DNA from: Fidelibacterota bacterium
Lineage (GTDB): Bacteria; Fidelibacterota; Marinisomatia; SCGC-AAA003-L08; JACNLC01
Direction: 5' to 3'
Length of the DNA stretch: 64,000 bases
Assembly: GCA_018657495.1 (NCBI GenBank)
Contig: JABHXA010000003.1
Coordinates: 1 to 64,000, forward strand
The notes beneath the pieces were generated by a model. It ran no database searches. It saw only the letters and a list, made by a program, of their open reading frames with translations, and was not told where the DNA came from. A program made the translations under genes and the position numbers. This document shows positions 29,144 to 39,155 of this stretch, one piece after another (positions within the stretch are counted from its first letter, which is position 1; every line of letters begins with the position of its first letter).

Positions 29144-30622
29144 ATGGAGAATCAATACATCCTTGCTATCGATGCAGGAACCACTGGAATTACAATAGTC
29201 GTAATTGATCATCAAGGACAAATTTGTCATCGTGAATATTCTGAATTCACCCAATATTATCCACACTCCGGCTGGGTAGAGCATGATGCTGACGAAATCT
29301 GGCAAACTACATTGAAACTTATCAGGCTTGTCTTTGCCAGATATCCTGCCAGGAAAATTGCCGGTTTGGGTATCACAAACCAGCGTGAAACCACTATCTT
29401 ATGGGATAAACAATCAGGAAAGCCCATTCACAAGGCTATCGTCTGGCAATGCCGTCGTACTATGGAATACTGTAACCAACTCACATCCCTCGGTTACTCC
29501 AATATTGTAAAAAATAAAACAGGTTTGGTAATTGACAGTTATTTCTCAGGACCCAAAATCCATTGGCTTTTAAATAATGTCAATGGCATTAACAATAATT
29601 CAACTCATGAAAATCTGATTTTTGGTACGGTTGATACCTGGCTTATTTGGAATCTCACCGGTGGCAAGGTTCATGCTACTGATCACACCAATGCTTCCCG
29701 AACGATGATATATAATATTCATGAACTAAAATGGGACAAGGAATTACTTGGAATTATGGACATCCCCTCTGAAATTCTTCCTGAGGTCCGAAATTCCACT
29801 GATAATTTTGGCCAGACAAGGGCAGGATTATTTGATGTCTCAATTCCCATAAACGGTGTCGCAGGTGATCAGCAGGCAGCGCTTTTTGGTCAATTAGGTA
29901 CTGAGCCCGGTGATCTAAAAACCACTTATGGAACCGGATGCTTTCTACTTGTTAATTGCGGAAATTCGTTTGTCTCATCTTCGTCAGGTTTGCTCTCAAC
30001 AATTGCCTGTGATGCCCAGGGGCATCCAGTTTATGCTTTGGAGGGTTCAGTTTTTATCGGCGGGGCGGTGATTCAATGGATTCGCGATGAATTACATCTA
30101 ATCAATAATGCTGATGAAACCGCCTCAATTGCAAGATCTGTTGATGATTGCGGCGATGTCGTTATCATACCCTCTTTTACGGGTATTGGCGCTCCGTACT
30201 GGAGATCAGATATAAAGGGGGCAATCTTTGGATTGCATCGAGGAACAAATAAGAATCACCTTATAAGAGCAGCCTTGGAAAGTATTGCCTTTCAAGTTAA
30301 TGATTTGGTGACAGCAGTGAATGATGATCTTTCCTCTCCTGTTAGCTCATTGCTTGTGGATGGCGGAGCAGTAAAGAATGATTTTCTTATGCAGTTTCAA
30401 TCTGATATTCTTAATATTTCTGTTAAGCGCCCAAAACAGATTGAATCCACTGCCTTAGGAGCAGGTTATCTTGCCGGATTAGGTTTGGGATTTTGGTCAT
30501 CAGTCAATGAATTGAAGAAAAATAAAAAAATTGAAACCGTATTCAAATCTGAAATGAGTTCGCTCACCAGAAAATTGAATCTTCAGAAATGGAAAAATGC
30601 TATTGATACATTGCTGAGATGA
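29144..30622 (+). CDS. glpK: Glycerol kinase
   Basis: GlpK phosphorylates glycerol to glycerol-3-phosphate. The 492-residue product shows the FGGY-kinase phosphate loop IDAGTTGITIVVID, the substrate motif GITNQRETTILWD, the QCRRT stretch, GDQQAALFGQL and KTTYGTGCFLLVN. The ATG has GGAG nearby. It stands alone: no glpF or glpD is adjacent. It converges with the ABC-F gene, six bases separating the stops. Closely related FGGY kinases exist, but the motifs favour glycerol. Confidence 0.93.
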   Translation: MENQYILAIDAGTTGITIVVIDHQGQICHREYSEFTQYYPHSGWVEHDADEIWQTTLKLIRLVFARYPARKIAGLGITNQRETTILWDKQSGKPIHKAIVWQCRRTMEYCNQLTSLGYSNIVKNKTGLVIDSYFSGPKIHWLLNNVNGINNNSTHENLIFGTVDTWLIWNLTGGKVHATDHTNASRTMIYNIHELKWDKELLGIMDIPSEILPEVRNSTDNFGQTRAGLFDVSIPINGVAGDQQAALFGQLGTEPGDLKTTYGTGCFLLVNCGNSFVSSSSGLLSTIACDAQGHPVYALEGSVFIGGAVIQWIRDELHLINNADETASIARSVDDCGDVVIIPSFTGIGAPYWRSDIKGAIFGLHRGTNKNHLIRAALESIAFQVNDLVTAVNDDLSSPVSSLLVDGGAVKNDFLMQFQSDILNISVKRPKQIESTALGAGYLAGLGLGFWSSVNELKKNKKIETVFKSEMSSLTRKLNLQKWKNAIDTLLR

Positions 30623-30628
30623 TTGTAA

Positions 30629-32527
30629 TTATGATTCCTGGGATTCTGCCCATAAATCATAGGTTACGTTCAGTTCGTATCTTAACTCAGACATTTCTTT
30701 CATTAATACTTGAAGTTTAGTAGGGTTACTGTTGATTTCAGGTATTTCCATTTTTTTTCTGATCTCTTCAATTTTGTCTTCAAATTGGGCAATTTGATTT
30801 TCATATTTTTCAATAAGGCGTTTTCGTTTTCTTTCTGCCCGTTTTTGGGATTTACGCTCTTCGTATGATATTTGTCCAGCTGGGATTTCTGCAGGATTTC
30901 TCTGAATTTCAACTGCTCTGAGTTGTCTTTCCACTTCCTCCTTTTTCCATAGAAAATAATCATAATTACCGTGGTATTCCTTAACATTTCCATCGATAAC
31001 TTCCGTCACTTTATTGCAGACTGCATTTAAGAAACGTCGATCGTGACTGATACAAACCATAGTACCTGAATATTGCTGCATGGCATCAATCAGTACATCT
31101 TGAGATGGAATATCCAAATGGTTTGTAGGTTCATCCATCAGCATTAAATTGGCCGGTTTTAATAATAGTTTTGCCAGAACCAGCCTTGATTTTTCACCAC
31201 CGCTTAGCACCTTAACTTTCTTATCAACATTTTCTCCCGTAAAAAGAAATGTGCCAAGATATGAGCGCAACTGCGTATGGGTAAGTCCTTCACTAATAGA
31301 TTCCACGGTTTTCAGAACTGTACTATTGGGATCCAATACATCCAACTGATGCTGGGCATAATAATTCATATCGACATTATGACCTTTTGTAATTGTACCA
31401 GATTTATGAGGAATCACATCAGCAAGCAATTTCATTAGAGTGGATTTACCTGCGCCATTTGGACCGACCAGGGCGATTTTATCTCCCCGTTCCAGTTGGA
31501 AATTTAGATTCTCATAAACTATGAGATCGCCATATGCTTGGTGAATATTTTTCAATTCCATCACTTTTAAACCGCTGCGGGATGGTGCCGGAAACGAAAA
31601 CTTCATTTTTTTCCTGGTATCGCTTGGCACGTCGACGCGCTTCATTTTATCCAATTCTTTTATTTTGCTCTGAACCCGAGATGCCAGTTTTTTCTTATAA
31701 CGAAAACGCTCAATAAATCTTTTTGTCTGCTCAATCTCTCTGCCCTGGGTTTTTGCCTGCTGAATTAGAATGTCGTGCTTTTTCACTTTATCCAGTTCAT
31801 AAGCTGTGTAATTACCATGAAAGATTGCCATTTTCTGGAATTCTATCTCAGCTAAATGAGTTACCAATCGATCAAGAAAAAATCTGTCATGACTGATGAT
31901 CAGTACTGATCCCTCATAATCCATAAGAAATTTTTCCAGCCATATTAGAGATTCAAGATCAAGGTGATTGGTCGGTTCATCAAGTAATAATACATCGGGT
32001 GAAAGAAGGAGAACTTTCGCCAGGGCAACTCTCATTTTCCAACCACCGCTGAGTTTTTCAAGATGAACTGAGAATTTTTCAGGATGGAATCCTAACCCGG
32101 ATAAAATTACCTTACCGCGATTCTCAAGTGAATAGCCGTCGTTTTTTTCATACTCATCCTGCAGTATGCTCAATCGATCAAGTAATCTGGAATCGTTTGG
32201 TGATTCAGATAATTCAGCGGTGGCGATTTCAATTTCATGTTCCATTTTGGAAATCCGGGGAAATATCGATAGTGTTTCTTCCAGTACGGATTTGCCTTCC
32301 ATCGTTTCCACTTCCTGCGCCACATAACCAATGGATACATCCTTGCGGAGAGTAATCTTACCATCATCCACCGCTTCTTCACCTCGAATAATATTGAATA
32401 AGGTTGTCTTGCCAGATCCATTGGGTCCAATGATTCCTAAACGCACCCTGGATTTGATGTGAAGCGACAGACCATCGAAAATTACCTGGTCCCTGAATGA
32501 TTTTTTAATAGAATCTAATCGTATCAT
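30629..32527 (-). CDS. ABC-F family ATPase
   Basis: ABC-F proteins bind the ribosomal E site and rescue or tune translation. The 632-residue product has two nucleotide-binding domains (Walker A GPNGSGKTT and GPNGAGKST; signatures LSGGWKMRVALA and LSGGEKSRLVLA; both with LLDEPTNHLD-type Walker B), an interdomain linker rich in charged residues, and a C-terminal coiled-coil extension (RKRKRLIEKYENQIAQFEDKIEEI). No membrane segment is present. The start codon lies only 26 bases from a divergent gene, with no SD visible and a TAAATTT element 7-13 bases upstream. Confidence 0.92.
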   Translation of the reverse strand: MIRLDSIKKSFRDQVIFDGLSLHIKSRVRLGIIGPNGSGKTTLFNIIRGEEAVDDGKITLRKDVSIGYVAQEVETMEGKSVLEETLSIFPRISKMEHEIEIATAELSESPNDSRLLDRLSILQDEYEKNDGYSLENRGKVILSGLGFHPEKFSVHLEKLSGGWKMRVALAKVLLLSPDVLLLDEPTNHLDLESLIWLEKFLMDYEGSVLIISHDRFFLDRLVTHLAEIEFQKMAIFHGNYTAYELDKVKKHDILIQQAKTQGREIEQTKRFIERFRYKKKLASRVQSKIKELDKMKRVDVPSDTRKKMKFSFPAPSRSGLKVMELKNIHQAYGDLIVYENLNFQLERGDKIALVGPNGAGKSTLMKLLADVIPHKSGTITKGHNVDMNYYAQHQLDVLDPNSTVLKTVESISEGLTHTQLRSYLGTFLFTGENVDKKVKVLSGGEKSRLVLAKLLLKPANLMLMDEPTNHLDIPSQDVLIDAMQQYSGTMVCISHDRRFLNAVCNKVTEVIDGNVKEYHGNYDYFLWKKEEVERQLRAVEIQRNPAEIPAGQISYEERKSQKRAERKRKRLIEKYENQIAQFEDKIEEIRKKMEIPEINSNPTKLQVLMKEMSELRYELNVTYDLWAESQES

Positions 32528-32553
32528 AGGCGGAAATTTACCCCCTGGAAATA

Positions 32554-33378
32554 ATGAGTATTATGAACTTTTTACAGATAAATATTAAGTTAAAACATAT
32601 TATCCCGCGGGCACATGGAGCATGGGCTATGTGGATCACACCATTAGTCATGGGAATGATGTTTAGTGGATTTACTCCAGGGGGAATACTTTTATTTTTT
32701 ACTGCCCTTACCCTTTTTGTCACCCATCATCCTGTGACCATGACACTGCAAAAAAGGAAAACCCGGCAATTCAATAATTATCTCGCCGCCTCGATTGTAT
32801 CAAGTTTAACATTTATTATTTTTGGCGGATTTCTTGTTAACCAGCATTTCTCTATTGAACTACTCTATATCGGTTGTGCTACCGTTTTTATTTTAGGAAT
32901 CCATCTTCTGCTAGTGAAACTAAAAATGGGAATGACTGCAATGGGCCAAATGACTGGCATTGCCGGTCTAACCCTTACCGCGCCTGCCGTATTTCTAATA
33001 AATACAGGGACAATAAGCGATTTTTCTCTAATGTTGTGGTTTATCAATTTTCTTTATTTTAGTACTGCCATCCCCTATATACGTTTAAAGATTCGGGTTC
33101 AATCAAAAATCCATGAACCGGTCTCCATCCTGACTAAACTAAAAATGGGAATGCCTGCAATTGCAATATCACTTATTCCTATCGTCATTATGGTTTTAGT
33201 GGGACTGAAATTGATGATAATTCCGTTTATCCCTGGATTGTTAAAATCCTTCTGGGGTACATTCGTATGGCTGCCGGGTAAAAAAGTGCATGCCTCTCAA
33301 CTGGGCATTATTGAGTTCATATTTACAGTGGTATTTATTCTACTGACCTGGTGGGTTTTAACAGGTACTAATTGGTAA
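32554..33378 (+). CDS. YwiC-like integral membrane protein
   Basis: The 274-residue product is almost entirely hydrophobic, with about seven to eight membrane helices. It carries IIPRAHGAWAMWITPLVMG near the start, the HGAW signature of the YwiC-like family. The family's role is unknown. A second ATG three codons in is an alternative start. It is divergent from the ABC-F gene. Confidence 0.8.
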   Translation: MSIMNFLQINIKLKHIIPRAHGAWAMWITPLVMGMMFSGFTPGGILLFFTALTLFVTHHPVTMTLQKRKTRQFNNYLAASIVSSLTFIIFGGFLVNQHFSIELLYIGCATVFILGIHLLLVKLKMGMTAMGQMTGIAGLTLTAPAVFLINTGTISDFSLMLWFINFLYFSTAIPYIRLKIRVQSKIHEPVSILTKLKMGMPAIAISLIPIVIMVLVGLKLMIIPFIPGLLKSFWGTFVWLPGKKVHASQLGIIEFIFTVVFILLTWWVLTGTNW

Positions 33379-33456
33379 TTTTATCAAATTGATTATATTC
33401 ATTCTCATACAAGGCGTGAGTCCCGTTTAGCTTTGCCAGGATTTTGTAAGGGAATA

Positions 33457-34404
33457 TTATTTTTTTATGGGGCGATTTCGATTGATAGATACATAATTCT
33501 GAACGGTCTCCCAGGCAATATTTTGTAAATACAATCTCTCTTCAATTGTCATATCCGGGTTGATATTATACTCAATACCTACAGGACTCTCATCCCATAA
33601 GACTGAATAAAATACACAGGCGGCAAGATACGTCCCAAGAGGATTGGGGTGACTACCATCGCCACTATACAGATTAAAATTGGGATTCGTATTTAATGAG
33701 AGTTCAAATGCAAGTCCTACAGGTGAAACTGCCGCATCCAGTAGATTTCCAATATACGTATAAGCTTCAGATAAAGGGATAATCATTCCTGGGTCATATT
33801 CACGTGCCCATGTCATGAAAAACATTGTTTCAGCACCCGACAAAGTGATGATGGAATCCAATAATGTAGCATACTGATACATAAGTTCAGGATTATCAAC
33901 CGGTCTAGTGCTTTGCTCCTGCAGTACCACTACATCCCAGTTTCCATCCAGTATTGCCTGACGCGTATTATCATTATTCCAATGGCCCTGCAGTGACATT
34001 CCACCAGGTGCAATCATTTCCGTATAAATATCCCATGCGCTATCTTCTACTTCATACAAATTTTCAATATGAGTTGGTAATGCCCCGTTGTAGAATGTAT
34101 AACTGTTACCAAGGAATAGTATCCTTCCGGGGTTCCCTGGAATTTCCTCAAGGCCAAAAATAACATTCACAAGAATTATCACATCCAGAACATCCAAAGA
34201 TTGATCGCTATTTAAATCACCAGCCCAGATTTGATCCTCCGTTGGATTTGAATTCTCACCTGTAATAATGCTGACAACAATAATTATATCAAGAATATTG
34301 ATCTGGTTATCATCGTTTAGATCCCCTAATCCATTTCTATTATTTGGGGAAACAGTGCTGAATATTAGCAGGGTCAACAAAAGTTTAGAGATGTATTTTA
34401 GAAT
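33457..34404 (-). CDS. Exported dockerin-like plus SGNH/DUF4886-like hydrolase, probable AUU start
   Basis: The catalytic part begins near residue 90 with RILFLGNSYTFYNGALP, a GDSL/SGNH-type nucleophile Ser block. It continues with DVVVLQEQSTRPV and ends with the GSHPNPLGTYLAACVFY block holding the expected Asp/His pair. Before it lie two dockerin-like calcium loops (GDLNDDNQINILDII and GDLNSDQSLDVLDVI). The only bacterial-type starts in frame are TTGs at 34380/34377, which cut off the charged part of the signal peptide. An ATT at 34404 sits six bases after GAGGT and gives a full signal sequence (xLKYISKLLLTLLIFS). Substrate is likely an ester or acetylated glycan; this is inference. Confidence 0.75.
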   Translation of the reverse strand: MLKYISKLLLTLLIFSTVSPNNRNGLGDLNDDNQINILDIIIVVSIITGENSNPTEDQIWAGDLNSDQSLDVLDVIILVNVIFGLEEIPGNPGRILFLGNSYTFYNGALPTHIENLYEVEDSAWDIYTEMIAPGGMSLQGHWNNDNTRQAILDGNWDVVVLQEQSTRPVDNPELMYQYATLLDSIITLSGAETMFFMTWAREYDPGMIIPLSEAYTYIGNLLDAAVSPVGLAFELSLNTNPNFNLYSGDGSHPNPLGTYLAACVFYSVLWDESPVGIEYNINPDMTIEERLYLQNIAWETVQNYVSINRNRPIKK

Positions 34405-34573
34405 CGTGGTACCTCGCTTTTAATATTATTAATTAAAAAATAGTCGTAAAATTTAGTGCTAAACCGTTCCAAAGAATCCAAATTACTTTCAAGCTGAACT
34501 CGTTTAAAATTAATATTGCCCAACATAAATCAAATTGCTCTGTTAATTCCTTTGAAGGCAATTTATTTTCCAC

Positions 34574-34601
34574 AAAAAAAGGCACCTTTCGGTGCCTTTT
34601 T
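34574..34601 (-). terminator. Rho-independent terminator after the FKBP lipoprotein gene
   Basis: GGCACC (34581-34586), TTTC loop, GGTGCC (34591-34596), with A7 on the left and T5 on the right. On the minus strand it lies about 25 bases after the FKBP stop and ends in a T-run. Confidence 0.9.
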
Positions 34602-34625
34602 GAAATATCGTATAATCAATACAAA

Positions 34626-35534
34626 TTATTTAATATCTAATAGTTCTACTTCAAACACAAGTGTTGAATTTGCCGGGATCGGACCCATTTCACGATCGCC
34701 ATATGCTAAACCTGGTGGTATTACCAATGTTCTTTTAGAGCCCTTATTCATGGTAAGTAATGCTTCATCCCAACCTGCGATAACTCTTCCGGTACCAACA
34801 GGAAATGAAATGGGTTCACCTCTGTCATGTGAACTGTCAAATTTGACACCACTTTCCAGCATTCCAGTATAATGAACAAAAACGGTTTGACCAGATGTTG
34901 GAGTATCTCCGCTACCTTTTACATGTTCAATCATGAGTAAACCGGATTCTGTTTTTATCTCTGTTCCAGGTAATTCAAAATCATGATCAACAAATGGTTT
35001 TTTTATGTCTAATAGTTCAACCTCAAATACCAGGGTTGAGTTGGCGGGAATCTTATCACCCATAGCACGGGAACCATATCCCAGTTCAGATGGAATAACA
35101 AGTTTCCGTTTTCCACCAACTTTCATAGTAGAAAATCCCTCATCCCAGCCTTTTATTACGCGTCCCATTCCTAATGGGAATTCAAATGGTTTTCCTCTAT
35201 CCACTGAACTGTCAAATTTTGAACCATCCAACAAAGTGCCTGTATAATGTGCGACAACAACATCACCCTGTCCAGGGATATCGCCTGTTCCGACTACATG
35301 ATCAAAATACTGTAGACCTGTAGCTGTTGTTATTAAATCTCCCATTGGTATATCCATCTCCTTATTTTCCACTGAAGTTTCTGAAACGGTTTCAGACTCA
35401 ACATTTATTTCAGGTTCTTGAGCCACTGCCATGGCAGATTCAGTCTCGGCAGTCTCACTTTTTACCTGATCGTCCTGCTTATTACACGCTGTCACCAACA
35501 ATAAACTGATGACAATTAACATAATCTTTTTCAT
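34626..35534 (-). CDS. Lipoprotein with two FKBP-type peptidyl-prolyl isomerase domains
   Basis: This would isomerise X-Pro bonds of exported proteins while anchored by lipid. I start at the ATG at 35534 ([19 protein letters not shown]), which has GGAG upstream and a lipobox LVTAC; eight extra codons upstream are unlikely. Two similar FKBP domains follow (first [21 protein letters not shown], second [21 protein letters not shown]), each ending [17 protein letters not shown]. The tandem FKBPs look like an internal duplication. The linker before them is Glu/Val/Ser-rich. 302 residues. Confidence 0.92.
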   Translation of the reverse strand: MKKIMLIVISLLLVTACNKQDDQVKSETAETESAMAVAQEPEINVESETVSETSVENKEMDIPMGDLITTATGLQYFDHVVGTGDIPGQGDVVVAHYTGTLLDGSKFDSSVDRGKPFEFPLGMGRVIKGWDEGFSTMKVGGKRKLVIPSELGYGSRAMGDKIPANSTLVFEVELLDIKKPFVDHDFELPGTEIKTESGLLMIEHVKGSGDTPTSGQTVFVHYTGMLESGVKFDSSHDRGEPISFPVGTGRVIAGWDEALLTMNKGSKRTLVIPPGLAYGDREMGPIPANSTLVFEVELLDIK

Positions 35535-35735
35535 TTTTTCTCCAAATATTGGGGTCAAACTTATCCCCCTAAAACGGAATGGAGATATGATTATTTTAAA
35601 AATATTTACGATATAATAAAATATTTATCATTTTTCGATTGGTTTGGTGACAAAACCTGGGGTTTTTGTTATTGTCCTTATGACAAGTCTCATATTAAAA
35701 TTCATCTCTATGAAAATCATTAATTAAATAGTTTA

Positions 35736-37211
35736 GTGGATAACAACTTTTCAGATTCAACTTTAGAAGTAATTAATCCTGGCACTGGCAAAATTGTTGG
35801 AAAGGTAAAACTTACTACAACAGCGCAATTGGATGAAATGCTTGGCAGGTCCAGTAAAATATTTTCTTACTGGAAACAGGAGTCCATATCCTCCCGATCA
35901 TTATTAATTACAAAATTTAGAAAAAAATTAATTTCACGCGTTGATGATCTTGTTAATACCATTTGCGATGAAACGGGTAAAAAATCTTTCGAGGCTCTCC
36001 TGGAAATTTTCACATCCATGGATCATATGAATCATACCATTCGCCTGAGCAAAAAAGTTTTAAAGATACAATCCCGTAATTCTGGTTTTCTTAAGTATAA
36101 ACGAGCTCGGGTAACATATGAGCCTTTTGGCATTGCCGGCATTATATCCCCATGGAATTATCCTCTCATTTTATCACTTTCACCGGTTGTTGAAGCACTC
36201 CTTGCCGGTAATTGTGTGATTTTGAAACCTTCTGAGCATACCCCATTAACTACTGCCATATTAAAAAAAGCATGGGATTCTCTTGGTAATTATAACGACG
36301 TATTCCAGGTTATTTATGGTGAGGGTGATTTGGGTCAGCATTTGGTTTCCTCAGAGAAAACAGACGTTATTTGTTTTACCGGCAGTACAAATATCGGCCG
36401 AATAATTGCCCGGGAATGTGCTGCAAAGCTCAAACCGGCTATTCTTGAGTTGGGGGGGAAAGATCCCATGATTGTGCTTGGGGATGCCCATCTGAACAGG
36501 GCGGTAAAAGCTGCTGTCTGGGGGGGTATGAGCAATGCAGGACAAACCTGTATTTCAGTGGAAAATATCTTTGTTCAGCAAAGTATTTATTCTGATTTCT
36601 GTAATCAAATTTCGAAACAAGTTAAATCCATGTCTGCAGGTCCGCAGAAAAAAAACCATATTGGTCCCATCACTATTTCAGCAGGATTAAAAAAGATAAA
36701 TAGGCAGTTGGATGAATTACCGGCATCCATAAAAAAGGTCGAGGGTGTATCTGAAGATATTTCACGGTTTGTTGCTCCAACTGTTGTATTCGATCCACCT
36801 GATGATTCTCTTATATGCAATGAAGAAACCTTTGGCCCAATTATAACGGTTACCCCATTTGATACTATTGAGGATGCCGTTAAAAAAGCAAACTCAACTG
36901 GTTATGGTTTGTCTGCATCAGTATTCACCCGGAATAAAAAAACCGCCCGTGAAGTCGCCGCTTCACTAAATTCAGGATCTGTTGTTATCAATGATGTTCT
37001 CACAGGATTTGGGATGGCGGATCTTCCATTTGGTGGAAAAGGTATTAGTGGTTTGGGCCGCGTTCACGGCAAAGAAGGATTACTTGCTTTTAGTCATGTG
37101 AAGGCAATCACCGAAAACCGTATCACCTTTTCAGGGGAACCATGGTGGTATGAAACCAGCGGAAAAATTGAAATTTTGTTAAAAAAGTTTATTCGTCTAT
37201 GGTACGGTTGA
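35736..37211 (+). CDS. NAD(P)-dependent aldehyde dehydrogenase
   Basis: The 491-residue product has the ALDH landmarks: the ISPWNYPL cofactor segment, FTGSTNIGR, the glutamate in LELGGKDP, the catalytic Cys in NAGQTCISVENIF and EETFGPI. It oxidises an aldehyde to an acid; the substrate cannot be told, and a hydrophobic C-terminal tail (WWYETSGKIEILLKKFIRLW) hints at membrane association as in fatty-aldehyde types. It starts with GTG without a clear SD. Two G7 runs (36452-36458 and 36520-36526) lie inside the coding region. Confidence 0.92.
   Translation: MDNNFSDSTLEVINPGTGKIVGKVKLTTTAQLDEMLGRSSKIFSYWKQESISSRSLLITKFRKKLISRVDDLVNTICDETGKKSFEALLEIFTSMDHMNHTIRLSKKVLKIQSRNSGFLKYKRARVTYEPFGIAGIISPWNYPLILSLSPVVEALLAGNCVILKPSEHTPLTTAILKKAWDSLGNYNDVFQVIYGEGDLGQHLVSSEKTDVICFTGSTNIGRIIARECAAKLKPAILELGGKDPMIVLGDAHLNRAVKAAVWGGMSNAGQTCISVENIFVQQSIYSDFCNQISKQVKSMSAGPQKKNHIGPITISAGLKKINRQLDELPASIKKVEGVSEDISRFVAPTVVFDPPDDSLICNEETFGPIITVTPFDTIEDAVKKANSTGYGLSASVFTRNKKTAREVAASLNSGSVVINDVLTGFGMADLPFGGKGISGLGRVHGKEGLLAFSHVKAITENRITFSGEPWWYETSGKIEILLKKFIRLWYG
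36452..36526 (+). repeat. Two G7 homopolymer runs inside the aldehyde dehydrogenase gene
   Basis: Runs of seven G occur at 36452-36458 and 36520-36526, each placed over Gly-Gly codons (LGGK and WGG). Such runs in an AT-rich gene are unusual and are potential slippage sites. Both leave the frame intact here. Confidence 0.8.
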
Positions 37212-37214
37212 TCA

Positions 37215-38294
37215 TCAATCTAGCAGAATAAACTCTCCTCGAATAAATTCCTTGCCGTTGATAATTATTGATATCCCGTGCAATCCACTATAATACTTCC
37301 GGGTCGTAATCTTCTTGAATGAATATTTCCGGGTTATCTTTTTGACACTATCTTGATAATTTCCTTCAGAAATTTTAAAAACTTTTGCCGATTGTTTGCC
37401 GTTTGATTTCATAAAATCAATAGCATACTCTATCCGCAATCTTCCCAATTGTCCTTCCTCTGATGATATGGAAAATCCAAATTGAATTTTATCACCCATC
37501 TTTACATTTTGATCAACATTGAAATCTAATAATTTGATTTTTTCTGGATTCCCAAAGCCAAATAATTCGAGCACTTCCGTTACACCATTTTTTAACATTG
37601 TACGGCAAGCATGTTTGATCAACTGATCAGTTTCAGGCGATTGACCTTTCCATTTTTTTGCTAACTTTAATATAAGATCAGGATGATCCTTGGAAATATC
37701 ATTCAGGTTATTGGCAACAGATCGCCTGACGTATTCACTTTCATCATTTTTAAGTTTTTCCAGTAGTTTAATGACTGTAGTTGGATCCTTTTTAAATTCG
37801 TGTAGAGCCATTGCCCATGGTAATCTCGGTCGGCATCCTTCACTGGAAAGTCGTCGAATATGATGATTCTCAGATTTTGACCATATCATCATCTGCTTCA
37901 TCATTTTGCCAGGATATTTTATGATAAATGGTCTAACGGCGAATTCTGAGCTGGATGATGTGGTAAAAAACTCCAATGCTTCAACAGATTTTTCGAAGTA
38001 ATCTAATCCATACATCTCAACGAAATCTGGAAAAAACATGAATTGAAATCCGCTTGAATTAGATGAAACTTTTAATAGGATATCCACTGCTTTGATATAA
38101 TCTTCTGGAAGGTATTTTCTTAAACAAACAGAAATGTGATGCATTCTGTCCTTCAACTCACGGTTATCCCAATCTTCATCAAAAACTGAAACTTTGAATC
38201 CATGTGAATCAAACGATGGATCTACTTTGATTATTTCATTAGAAAGATTTTCTATCAGCGTAAGATTAAATAAGTTTTTGAATGGTTCAGCCAT
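37215..38294 (-). CDS. DNA alkylation repair protein, AlkD-like HEAT-repeat family
   Basis: The 359-residue product is built of helical HEAT-like repeats (HHIRRLSSEGCRPRLPW..., DESEYVRRSVANNLNDISKDHPDLIL) as in the AlkD/COG4335 family. AlkD-type glycosylases remove positively charged alkylated purines without base flipping. The C-terminal 110 residues look like a beta-rich extension found in the COG4335 branch. It converges with the aldehyde dehydrogenase gene with three bases between the stops. Enzyme activity is inferred from family. Confidence 0.82.
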   Translation of the reverse strand: MAEPFKNLFNLTLIENLSNEIIKVDPSFDSHGFKVSVFDEDWDNRELKDRMHHISVCLRKYLPEDYIKAVDILLKVSSNSSGFQFMFFPDFVEMYGLDYFEKSVEALEFFTTSSSSEFAVRPFIIKYPGKMMKQMMIWSKSENHHIRRLSSEGCRPRLPWAMALHEFKKDPTTVIKLLEKLKNDESEYVRRSVANNLNDISKDHPDLILKLAKKWKGQSPETDQLIKHACRTMLKNGVTEVLELFGFGNPEKIKLLDFNVDQNVKMGDKIQFGFSISSEEGQLGRLRIEYAIDFMKSNGKQSAKVFKISEGNYQDSVKKITRKYSFKKITTRKYYSGLHGISIIINGKEFIRGEFILLD

Positions 38295-38345
38295 TTTAGC
38301 TCTTCAATTATTTAGTCACCTTGATTATAACTATGTTAATAATTC

Positions 38346-39155
38346 TTAGAATAATGTAAACATCCGCAAATTATTATCTTGCAGAAATTTCTTAAATACA
38401 GATATCTCTGAATTGAATTGCATAATTAATTTTTCTGATTTTTCTACAATATGATCAGGACAATCCACGCCATTATGTTTCGAACACCAATCCAAAATGA
38501 TTTTGCAATCATGAATCTGCCCAAGCAATTCCTGCCAATATTTTAAACCAGGGTCTTTATCGCCATCCAATAACCTCGCCGATTGAAAAAGCTCAATAGG
38601 ATATCTCACTTTTTTATATTTGACTCGCAATTTATGAAGCGATTTAAAATTGCTGGATTCTGGACTTTCAAGATGCGTAACCAGTCTTTTATATTTTTCT
38701 GACCAGTAATATCGCATTCTTAAAAAGAAAACAGAAGGATCAGATTCAACCATCATGAGAATATTTTCAATTGCACTATTAAAATCGACTTTGAACCCAA
38801 TATCCAGAAGATTTTCTCTTTTGCTAATTATGATTTCAGTTTCCTCATTGGTGGATGTATCGCAGATTTCTTTCAGGATTTTATTTTCACTAATCATCGA
38901 ACTGATTACATGTACATCTCTCAAGGGGCCAAATTTCTTTTGCCAATATTTGATCTGATCCAATACTTGGGGTACCTGTCCCTCTGCTCGGAATAGTTCC
39001 AGGATCACCATTAATTTTCTTGAGGCTTTTCTGAATTCATGTACTGCCTCTGGGTAGATTTCTGACCTGAGAACATTCCCCCATTTGAGGTAATTGTCCA
39101 CGTGAGAATTAATAGTCCACACAATTGGTATTGAATTGTTATCTGCTAAAATCAA
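38346..39155 (-). CDS. CHAD domain protein
   Basis: CHAD domains are helical, His-rich modules that bind inorganic polyphosphate. The 269-residue product has the two tell-tale repeats VHEFRKASRKLMVILELF and LHKLRVKYKKVRYPIELF plus IHDCKIILDW, spaced as in the family. The start is TTG, overlapping the stop of the upstream enolase-superfamily gene by four bases (TTGA). No polyphosphate kinase or CYTH domain is nearby. It may bind polyphosphate granules; this is inference. Confidence 0.87.
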   Translation of the reverse strand: MILADNNSIPIVWTINSHVDNYLKWGNVLRSEIYPEAVHEFRKASRKLMVILELFRAEGQVPQVLDQIKYWQKKFGPLRDVHVISSMISENKILKEICDTSTNEETEIIISKRENLLDIGFKVDFNSAIENILMMVESDPSVFFLRMRYYWSEKYKRLVTHLESPESSNFKSLHKLRVKYKKVRYPIELFQSARLLDGDKDPGLKYWQELLGQIHDCKIILDWCSKHNGVDCPDHIVEKSEKLIMQFNSEISVFKKFLQDNNLRMFTLF

